This document shows positions 35,363-42,327 of a stretch of 64,000 nt of DNA, piece by piece. The stretch is taken from positions 124,001 to 188,000 of the forward strand of contig CAKUAI010000001.1 of NCBI GenBank assembly GCA_934636245.1, written 5' to 3'. Below the pieces are notes generated by a model. The model did no database searches. It worked only from the letters and a program-made list of their open reading frames with translations, and was not told the origin of the DNA. The translations under genes and the position numbers were made by a program. Source of the stretch: an uncultured Coriobacteriales bacterium. Its GTDB lineage: Bacteria > Actinomycetota > Coriobacteriia > Coriobacteriales > UMGS124. Within the stretch, counting starts at the first letter, position 1. Each line of letters starts with the position of its first letter.

Positions 35363-35422
35363 CCCACCCCGACGGGGTGGGAGGCCGATTGGCACCCTGA
35401 TGTGGTGCCCCGCACTGCGGGG
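35363..35422. promoter_or_regulatory. Two tight palindromes in the leader of the 35539 flavoprotein
   Basis: CCCACCCCG-A-CGGGGTGGG (35363-35381) has 9-bp arms with a single-base centre, too tight for an RNA hairpin, so a protein-binding site is more likely. CCCCGC-ACT-GCGGGG follows at 35408-35422. The 410-base divergent region also has two GATTGTTRYGGACCC-like direct repeats near 35162 and 35224. No gene is seen in it. Confidence 0.5.
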
Positions 35423-35538
35423 GTGGAGCCTTTCTCTTGCGATGGGCCTACATTTTCGCATCGTCCACAGGAGGGGCGCAGCATGGGATGCGCTGGATGT
35501 GCTCGTGGAGCTGTGCCCCCTGAGAGAGGAGATAGAGT

Positions 35539-37551
35539 ATGAACCGTCGTACGTTTGTAAAGGGTGCCTCCCTGGGCACTGCGGGTATGGTGGCCGCTGG
35601 CGCTTTGTCCGGTATCGCTCTTGCTGACGAGAAGGCTGCTGCGCCCGCATCCGATGCCGCCCCTTCCACCAACCCCTCGTGGCTTGGTGAGGAGCCTGTT
35701 ATCGACGCTGCCGACATCGTGGCAACCTATGACTGCGACATCCTGATCTGCGGCGCGGGCTGCGCCGGCATCGCCGCTGCCGCCACGGCCAGCGAGCTGG
35801 GCCTGAACTTCATCTGCTGCGACAAGGCCCTGAACGTCCCTGAGACGCGCGAGTACTTCGGCGCTGTCAACACGACGGCGAGCCTTGCCACGGGCAACGA
35901 GGTCGACCCGCTCAAGCTCCAGAACGAGCTCGTTCGCTACTCTAGCGGCAAGGCCAACCGCGACCTCATCCGCCAGTGGATTGATTGCTCTGCCGAGACG
36001 TTTGACTGGGTCGACCCGATTCTTGCAGCTGCTGAAAAGCCGTGTGTCGTTGATACCCCGCAGGGCCAGGGCGCGGGCGGCACGGACTTCTACGAGCCCT
36101 TCGTGCAGCACATGTGGCAGCCTTCCTATGTCCCGCCCACGCGCAACGACCTGCTGTACCAGAAGATGCTGGGCGAGGGCAATGACATTTGGTTCGGCTA
36201 CGAGCTCGTGCGCCTTGTGCATGAGGACGGCAAGGTGACCGGCGGCGTCTTCAAGTGCGAGGACGGCTACGTGCAGATCAATGCAACCTACACGGTGCTT
36301 GCCTGCGGCGGCTACCCCGCCAATCCCGAGATGATGGAGGCCCTGCAGTCCGACGCTGTGCGCGTCACGACCGCCAACAGCTACAACGCGTTCTGCGACG
36401 GCTCGGGCATCAAGTGCGCCATGTGGGCCGGTGCCTCCAAACAGGCCGACCCCACGCCCATGCTGTTCGACCGCGGCGCCGTTGCCCCTGGTGTGAGCGC
36501 GGGCTACGTTGAGAAGGACGGCAAGAAGGACTGGCCCGGTACCATCTTCCAGTTCAACATGGGCAGTCAGGCGTTCATGAAGGTCAACCGCGAGGGCGTG
36601 CGCTTCTGCAACGAGTCTGCCCCGTACGACCAGATTTGCTTCGCGCTCGGCAACCAGCCTGGTGGCGTGTTCTGCCAGGTCTTCGACGGCAACGCCGCTG
36701 ACGACATCCGCCGTTTTGTTTCCACCGGCTGCGCCGCCGGCACGCGCGAGGAGCTCGACGCCGGCTTCGACATCGACGGGATCATCGAGCTCGAGGGCGC
36801 CAAGGACGTCGTCATGAAGGCCGACACGCTCGAGGAGCTCGCCGAGAAGCTCGGCTTCGAGGGCGACGCCAAGGACGCCTTCCTGGCCACGTGCGAGCGC
36901 TACAACGGTTTCTATGACGCGCAGGTTGATGAGGACTATGGCAAGGAGGCGTACCGCCTCTCCGAGCTGCGCACGCCCCCGTTCTACGGCTGCTGGTTCG
37001 GTGCCTCGCTGCTCACCACGCTCGACGGTATTGAGATCAACGCCAAGATGCAGGCCCTTGCCGCTGACCGCACGCCCATCGAGGGCCTCTACGCCATCGG
37101 CGACAACTCTGGCAGCTTCTTTGCCACGAACTATCCCGAGTACATCGTCGGCGTTGCTTGCGGCCGTTCCGTCACGCAGGGCCGTCAGCTCATGATGCAG
37201 ATCTCCTCCGACCCGGCTTTCGCGCCCACCGAGAAGACCGCCGTCAAGCCCTCCGGCGAGGTCGACCTGTCCGCCATCGCCGACGGCACCTACACCGGCA
37301 CGGGCAAGGGCATGGGCGGCGACATCAACGTGACCGTCGAGGTCTCCGACGGCCACATTTCCGTGGCCGACATCTCGCCCAACAACGAGACCCAGGGCAT
37401 CGGCGGCTACGAGGCCATCGAGGACGGCACCTACGCCCATCAGGTCGAGGCCGCCCAGGGCGCCGACATCGACGGCGTGGCCGGCGCCACCGTCACCAGC
37501 AAGGCCATCGAGGCGGCCGTGCGCTCCGCCCTCAAGCAGGCCGTGAAGTAG
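35539..37551 (+). CDS. Exported flavoprotein reductase with C-terminal FMN-binding domain, paralogue of the 31370 gene
   Basis: The protein has 670 residues with GAGAGGAG before the ATG. It has a twin-arginine signal (MNRRTFVKGAS), a FAD_binding_2 domain (ILICGAGCAGIAAAA, TVLACGGYPAN) and a C-terminal FMN_bind domain (GTYTGTGKGMGG to DGVAGATVTS). It is similar to the 31370 product throughout. Identity is clearly higher in the last third than in the substrate-contacting middle (RFCNESAPYDQ, TNYPEYIVGV). This fits duplication followed by divergence of specificity, or gene conversion of the FMN domain. The fumarate-reductase arginines are absent. Divergent membrane LuxR gene upstream. Confidence 0.94.
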   Translation: MNRRTFVKGASLGTAGMVAAGALSGIALADEKAAAPASDAAPSTNPSWLGEEPVIDAADIVATYDCDILICGAGCAGIAAAATASELGLNFICCDKALNVPETREYFGAVNTTASLATGNEVDPLKLQNELVRYSSGKANRDLIRQWIDCSAETFDWVDPILAAAEKPCVVDTPQGQGAGGTDFYEPFVQHMWQPSYVPPTRNDLLYQKMLGEGNDIWFGYELVRLVHEDGKVTGGVFKCEDGYVQINATYTVLACGGYPANPEMMEALQSDAVRVTTANSYNAFCDGSGIKCAMWAGASKQADPTPMLFDRGAVAPGVSAGYVEKDGKKDWPGTIFQFNMGSQAFMKVNREGVRFCNESAPYDQICFALGNQPGGVFCQVFDGNAADDIRRFVSTGCAAGTREELDAGFDIDGIIELEGAKDVVMKADTLEELAEKLGFEGDAKDAFLATCERYNGFYDAQVDEDYGKEAYRLSELRTPPFYGCWFGASLLTTLDGIEINAKMQALAADRTPIEGLYAIGDNSGSFFATNYPEYIVGVACGRSVTQGRQLMMQISSDPAFAPTEKTAVKPSGEVDLSAIADGTYTGTGKGMGGDINVTVEVSDGHISVADISPNNETQGIGGYEAIEDGTYAHQVEAAQGADIDGVAGATVTSKAIEAAVRSALKQAVK

Positions 37552-37583
37552 GACGGGCTTTTCCAGATAGGCATGCGTTTCCA

Positions 37584-37617
37584 GGGGTCCCCGGCCAGTC
37601 GGCCGGAGGCCCCTTTT
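37584..37617 (+). terminator. Terminator of the 35539-37551 flavoprotein
   Basis: An imperfect 13-bp stem (GGGGTCCCCGGCC, GGCCGGAGGCCCC) with four Ts, followed by GCGTTTGGGG as after the paralogue's terminator. Confidence 0.75.
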
Positions 37618-37747
37618 GCGTTTGGGGAGGGTGCCGGTCGCGCCAGCTGGGTCGTTTGCGTCCGAGGGAGGGACCGGGCCGCGCAGGGCGGGGTTCCTTT
37701 TGCGTTAGGGGAGGGTGCCGGTCGCGCCGCGAGGGCCCACGCGTCGG

Positions 37748-37839
37748 ATTAACATACATTTCAGCAGTCGAAATGTATGTTAAATCAACAAAAGCCCAGT
37801 TGAGCGATTTTTCGTTTCGCTGAAATGTATGTTGTTGCA
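37748..37839 (+). repeat. CATACATTTC element, copy 3
   Basis: Nearly identical to copy 2 (ATTAACATACATTTCA, GAAATGTATGTTAAATCAAC, CCCAGTTGAGCGATTTTTCG, CTGAAATGTATGTTG). Similarity to copy 2 runs on to about 37900. The rest of the 37552-38031 interval holds only the terminator and GC-rich sequence with two partial repeats of the GCGTTTGGGGAGGGTGCCGG type. Confidence 0.8.
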
Positions 37840-38031
37840 TGAGTGGGGATGCTGCCCGAGCTGGCTGGCCCGCCCCAAACCGCCCTTCCCCCGCTTTTTG
37901 GGGGGTGACGTAATCAGGCAAGTGAGTCATACTCGTAATGCCGTGCATGCCTGGGTTGGGGCCCAGGTTGTGTACGTGACGTGCGGCCCGTCAAAGGGGG
38001 CGGGCTGCCAAACAACCGAAAGGGGATTACC

Positions 38032-38823
38032 ATGGAGTTCAAGTTTTCCCAGCCTGAGGGCGCTATGAGCCGTCGTCAGTTCGCCATCGGTGCTGCCGCT
38101 GCTTCGGCACTCGCTGCTGCCGGCCTTGCTGCTCCCGCCCTGGCCGACGAAGGCCCCGACACCATCACGGGCGCTTCGCAGGTCGTGGATGAGAGCCTGC
38201 AGCTCACGCAGGATGAGATGCGTACCCTCATTCTCGATTATTTGCGCGGCTGGCCGCTGACCACCGATGAGGCCGGCAATACGGTCTATTCCTACCGTGA
38301 GATGTACTCCATCGCTACGTGCTACAAGGATCAGCCTGGCCTCTCCCAGGTCGAGTTCATCATTGACCCCAATACGATGAAGCTCCTCGCTTCCTGCGAG
38401 AAGGGCACTGAGAAGTGCGAGCACATCAAGTACAACCCCAACGTTGTGCTGTACTGGTATCACCAGATTCCTGAGGCCGATTACGTGGCCGGCGCCAACG
38501 ACTACTTCAACTCCTATGGCGTGCAGATCAAGGGTACTGCCCGCGCTCTGTCCCTTGAGGACGAGGGTGCTGCCGAGTTCGCAAGCGCCTACATGGCCAC
38601 CATGCGCGGTGCCGAGGCTTGGGGTGCCACCTCTGAGGAGGATAAGCAGGCAACGATTGAGATGCTGTTCCAGTACAACGATTGGATCGAGATCACGCCC
38701 TCTGAGTATGTGATTAACTCGCTGAATTGGCGTTACAACACTGAGGACTCCAAGCGCCCCGAGTGGTACGACCCGGAGAGCCCCTATTTCGGCAAGTCCG
38801 TGCGTCAGGAGTACTGGCTCTAA
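38032..38823 (+). CDS. Exported PNPOx-like (flavin split-barrel) protein
   Basis: The protein has 263 residues. The ATG follows AAAGGGGA; an upstream in-frame extension adds no signal features. It has a twin-arginine signal (MSRRQFAIGAAAA, cleavage near ALADEG). The mature part resembles the pyridoxamine-phosphate-oxidase-like split barrel: VEFIIDPNTMKLLASCEKGTE split by HIKYNPNVVLYW, then VQIKGTARAL. Such proteins bind FMN, F420 or heme. An exported member with an Arg-Arg signal suggests a redox role outside the cell, possibly linked to the flavoprotein reductase upstream; the reaction is unknown. Confidence 0.75.
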   Translation: MEFKFSQPEGAMSRRQFAIGAAAASALAAAGLAAPALADEGPDTITGASQVVDESLQLTQDEMRTLILDYLRGWPLTTDEAGNTVYSYREMYSIATCYKDQPGLSQVEFIIDPNTMKLLASCEKGTEKCEHIKYNPNVVLYWYHQIPEADYVAGANDYFNSYGVQIKGTARALSLEDEGAAEFASAYMATMRGAEAWGATSEEDKQATIEMLFQYNDWIEITPSEYVINSLNWRYNTEDSKRPEWYDPESPYFGKSVRQEYWL

Positions 38824-38852
38824 AGGTTCTGCCGGCTTTTTAAGGGCATAAG

Positions 38853-38921
38853 GCACCGGGGCCTGCGTGGAATGGACGTGCGCTGAGGCGCGCGGCTCCC
38901 GCGCGGCCCTGGTGCTTTTTT
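38853..38921 (+). terminator. Terminator of the PNPOx-like gene
   Basis: GCACCGGGGCC pairs with GGCCCTGGTGC (one wobble) around a branched loop containing GCGCGCGGCTCCCGCGCG; six Ts follow. Confidence 0.65.
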
Positions 38922-38941
38922 GTACGCCGGGCAGGCCGGTC

Positions 38942-40414
38942 CTACGTCAGGCTCTTCCTCTCGAGCCACTTGCCGCGCTTGAGGCGCACGAGGAAGAGGA
39001 TGCCGCGCGCGCAGAGCTCCACGAGCATGGCGACCCACACGCCTGCCAGGCCCATCGTGGGTACGAGCAGCAGAGAGAGCGTGATGCGTACGCCCCACAT
39101 GGTGGCGATGTTGAGGAGCGTCGGCACGAGCGTGTCGCCGGCGCCGCGCAGGGCGCCCATGACGACGATGGCCGCCGCGAAGAGCGGTTCGGCGAAAAGC
39201 TCGATGCGCAGTACCGAGCAGCCCAGCTCTTGCACCGCAACGTCGGGCGTGAAGACCGCGAACACAAAAGGCGCGAGCACGTACATGAGGGCGCCCGTGC
39301 AGGTCATGATGATCATGCCTCCTGCAACGCACAGGTTTGCCATGCGCCGCGCGAGGTCGCGACGATGCGCGCCGAACGCCTGGCCTACGAGCGTCGTGGC
39401 TGCGGCCGCCACGCCGAAACCGGGCATGTAGCAGATGCCTTCCGCCGTGATTGCAAGCGAGTGGGCGGCGACGGCCACCGTGCCGAGCGGGGCCACGATG
39501 CCCACCGAGACCACCTGCGCGCTGTTGAGCACCACGCGCTCCAGGCAGATGGGGAATGCGATCTTGCCGGCCGTCTTGAGGCAGCGGGAGCCAAGCCGCC
39601 ACGTCTCCGGGACACGCTTGGCGGTCGAATCGCCAGCCCCAGCCTGAGTCAGGCGCGCGTGCGTATGAGGCCCGAACAGCGCGAGCTTCTCTGACCGTAC
39701 GCATGTTGCCCAGAGCAAGAGCGCGCAGGTCACGACCTCTGCTGCCGCCGTTCCCAACGCTGCGCCTGTGACCCCCAGGTCCGCGCCGGGTATGCACAGC
39801 TGCAGGCCGAAGAGGCTTATCCGCCTGTTGGGGAAGATGAGGAAGAAGTTGAACACAACGTCGAGGAGGCACATGAGCATGCTGAGCGCGCTGGGTGTGC
39901 GCGTATCGCCGGCACATTGCAGCGCTCCCACGCACAGGCGCATGAGAAGGGCAGCTGGCAGGGCCAGTGAGAAAATGAGGAAGTAGCTTGCTGCCTCGGA
40001 GGCCACGTCGGGCTCGCCGCCGAGCCAATAGGGGAGATGCCCGCTCAGGGCGACGCCTGCTCCCCCCAGAACGAGGCTGAACAGGGCTAACACTACGAGC
40101 GACTGACGCAGCACGTTGCGTGCCTCGGCATTGCGGCCGGCGCCAATGAACTGGGCAATCTGTACGGTGAAACCAACGGAGAGGCCCATGCAGATGCCGC
40201 CTATGAGCCACGTGGAGCTTGCGACCAGGCCGATTGCGGCCGACGCCTGGGCGCCGAGGCTGCCCACCATGGCGGTATCGATGTACTCCATGGCGGTGTT
40301 GCACACCTCGGCCATGATGGTGGGCACCGACAGTGTGGCCACAAGTTTGGCAAGCTCGCGCGTGTTGGGCTTCTCCGCTGCGAGTATGCGCTCCATCTCC
40401 TGTGACTGGTCCAC
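38942..40414 (-). CDS. MATE-family multidrug efflux transporter
   Basis: About 490 residues and 12 membrane helices in two similar halves, typical of MATE exporters driven by Na+ or H+. Motifs include LSVPTIMAEVCNTAMEYIDTAMVG in the first helix and loop, GFTVQIAQFIGAGR, and LVGQAFGAHRRDLARR in the second half. The start is uncertain: I chose a GTG at 40414 behind AAAGGGGCAGGCGG, with ATG alternatives at 40474 (no ribosome site) and 40396. It is divergent from the M24 peptidase at 40542. Substrates are unknown. Confidence 0.9.
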   Translation of the reverse strand: MDQSQEMERILAAEKPNTRELAKLVATLSVPTIMAEVCNTAMEYIDTAMVGSLGAQASAAIGLVASSTWLIGGICMGLSVGFTVQIAQFIGAGRNAEARNVLRQSLVVLALFSLVLGGAGVALSGHLPYWLGGEPDVASEAASYFLIFSLALPAALLMRLCVGALQCAGDTRTPSALSMLMCLLDVVFNFFLIFPNRRISLFGLQLCIPGADLGVTGAALGTAAAEVVTCALLLWATCVRSEKLALFGPHTHARLTQAGAGDSTAKRVPETWRLGSRCLKTAGKIAFPICLERVVLNSAQVVSVGIVAPLGTVAVAAHSLAITAEGICYMPGFGVAAAATTLVGQAFGAHRRDLARRMANLCVAGGMIIMTCTGALMYVLAPFVFAVFTPDVAVQELGCSVLRIELFAEPLFAAAIVVMGALRGAGDTLVPTLLNIATMWGVRITLSLLLVPTMGLAGVWVAMLVELCARGILFLVRLKRGKWLERKSLT

Positions 40415-40541
40415 TGCCGCCTGCCCCTTTCCCTTTGCATTCCATGGCGTAATGTGCGATAACGCCACATGCATAATGCCATGTATGTGGTTAGCTGAAA
40501 AGCCTAACGCATATGCGGAAACTGAAAGAGGAGGGCGTGTC

Positions 40542-41627
40542 ATGTCTGCAAACTATGCAAATCGCCTGGAGAAGGTACGTCGCAACCTTGATGAGCTGGG
40601 CCTTTCCCAGATGCTCGTGAGCGACCCGATGAGCATCTGCTGGCTCACGGGCTTCTATGTCGATCCCGGCGAGCGTTTCCACGGGCTCGTTCTGCGGGCC
40701 GACCATGAGCCGGTGCTCGTGGTGAACGACCTGTTCCCCACACCTTCCGACCTCGCGGTGGCCACGAAGGGATATCGCGACGAGGACGACCCGCTCGCGC
40801 TCGTCGGTGGCCTTACCGACCACGCGGCCCCCTTGGGCTGCGACAAGGACCTCGCTGCCCGTTTTCTGCTGCCTCTGCGCGACGCGGGCGCTGCCAGCGG
40901 GTTTGTTCTGGGCTCGGCTGCCGTCGACCATGCGCGTGCAATCAAGGATGCCGAGGAGCAGGAGCTCATGCGCCGAGCCAGCGCCACCAACGACAAGGCC
41001 ATGGCGATTCTGCGCGGTATGGTGCGCGAGGGTGCAACCGAGCGCTCCATCGCCGACTCCCTGCTCGACGTCTACCGCAGCCTGGGTGCCCAGGGCCATT
41101 CCTTCTCGCCCATCGTGAGCTACGGTGCGCATGCCGCCGACCCGCACCATTCCCCCGACGACACGCCGCTCGGTCCGCGCGACGTGGTGCTGTTCGACGT
41201 GGGCTGCGTGCAGGACGGCTATTGCTCCGACATGACGCGCACGTTCTTCTTCCGCGACGTGACCGACGAGGAGCGCCTCGTGTACGAGACGGTGCGCCAG
41301 GCCAACGAGGCCGCCGCCGCCCTCGTGCGTCCCGGCGTGCTGTTCTGCGACGTGGACAAGGCCGCCCGCGACGTCATTGAGCAGGCTGGATACGGCAAGT
41401 ACTTCACGCACCGCCTGGGCCATCAGATCGGCATGTGCGACCACGAGCCCGGCGACGTGGGTCCCGTACACCGCGAGCCCATGGAAGTAGGCGTGTGCCA
41501 CTCCATCGAGCCCGGCATTTACCTGCCCGGCAAGTTCGGCGTGCGCATCGAGGACATCTGCATCGTCCAAGAGGCCGGCGGCGAGATCATCAACCACTAC
41601 TCTCACGAGCTGGACGTGATCGCGTAG
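40542..41627 (+). CDS. M24-family Xaa-Pro peptidase
   Basis: The protein has 361 residues; the ATG is preceded by AGAGGAGGG. An N-terminal creatinase-like domain (1-125) precedes a pita-bread metallopeptidase domain. The five metal ligands are visible: Asp in VLFDVGCVQDG, Asp in YCSDMTRTFF, His in RLGHQIGMCDHEPGD, Glu in SIEPGIYLPG and Glu in VRIEDICIV. It is cytosolic, with no signal peptide, and probably cleaves Xaa-Pro dipeptides or N-terminal Xaa-Pro bonds. Dipeptidase and aminopeptidase P activities cannot be separated from sequence alone. Confidence 0.93.
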   Translation: MSANYANRLEKVRRNLDELGLSQMLVSDPMSICWLTGFYVDPGERFHGLVLRADHEPVLVVNDLFPTPSDLAVATKGYRDEDDPLALVGGLTDHAAPLGCDKDLAARFLLPLRDAGAASGFVLGSAAVDHARAIKDAEEQELMRRASATNDKAMAILRGMVREGATERSIADSLLDVYRSLGAQGHSFSPIVSYGAHAADPHHSPDDTPLGPRDVVLFDVGCVQDGYCSDMTRTFFFRDVTDEERLVYETVRQANEAAAALVRPGVLFCDVDKAARDVIEQAGYGKYFTHRLGHQIGMCDHEPGDVGPVHREPMEVGVCHSIEPGIYLPGKFGVRIEDICIVQEAGGEIINHYSHELDVIA

Positions 41628-41653
41628 GCGAGCAGCCTGCTGGAAAACAAGCG

Positions 41654-41702
41654 CGCCCCCGGCCGCATCCCGAAACACGGGACCGACCGGGGGCGTTTTT
41701 TT
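41654..41702. terminator. Terminator between M24 peptidase and Fe-S subunit genes
   Basis: A 9-bp stem (CGCCCCCGG, CCGGGGGCG) with an inner hairpin (TCCCG, CGGGA) and seven Ts on the plus strand. It lies between convergent genes. Confidence 0.8.
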
Positions 41703-41720
41703 GCTAACTACCTGCTAGAT

Positions 41721-42290
41721 TTATGCGATATAGAACACGCAGGGCTCAGTGCCGGCCTCGGGCTGCCAGGGCTGCGCGCCTGCGGCCACAAGCTTGGCGA
41801 CCTCGGAGTCGGGGTCGTTCAGGTCGCCGAAGATGCGGGCGTTGGCCGGGCAGGCTGCCACGCAGAAGGGCTCCTGGCCCTTGCTCGAGCGCTCCTTGCA
41901 GAAGGTGCACTTGGTGGAGATGGACGTCTCCTCGTTGATGACAGGGGCGCCATAGGGGCAGGCGTTCACACAGGAACCGCAACCGATGCAGACCTCGGGG
42001 TCGGGGCTCACGATGCCCGTCTCGGGATCCTTGACCATGGCGCCGGTGGGGCAGGCTGCCACGCAAGCCGGGTTGTCGCAATGGTTGCACAGCGTGGGGC
42101 GGAACTTGAGCACCGGGGCGGGGAAGGTGCCCGTGGGCTGGTACACCTCGTCGCCGTCGAAACTCATCACGTGCGACCAGAGCACATCGCTGGGCAGTTC
42201 GTGGGAAACGTTGCAGCTCACGGCACACGTCTGGCATCCCACGCACACGGTGGTGTCGATTACCATGCCGAATCGCTTGTTGTCGGCCAT
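41721..42290 (-). CDS. DmsB-like four-cluster ferredoxin subunit
   Basis: The protein has 189 residues; AAGGAGG lies eight bases before the ATG. Four cysteine groups are seen: CVGCQTCAVSC, CNHCDNPACVAACP, CIGCGSCVNACP and CTFC with CVAACP. They are expected to hold four [4Fe-4S] clusters and pass electrons to the molybdoenzyme encoded 37 bases upstream. It has no signal of its own, so it would be co-exported with the catalytic subunit. No membrane anchor (DmsC or NrfD type) is encoded next to it. Confidence 0.94.
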   Translation of the reverse strand: MADNKRFGMVIDTTVCVGCQTCAVSCNVSHELPSDVLWSHVMSFDGDEVYQPTGTFPAPVLKFRPTLCNHCDNPACVAACPTGAMVKDPETGIVSPDPEVCIGCGSCVNACPYGAPVINEETSISTKCTFCKERSSKGQEPFCVAACPANARIFGDLNDPDSEVAKLVAAGAQPWQPEAGTEPCVFYIA

Positions 42291-42327
42291 CTTTCATTCC
42301 TCCTTGAGTCTTCTCGACGGGGCCGTT

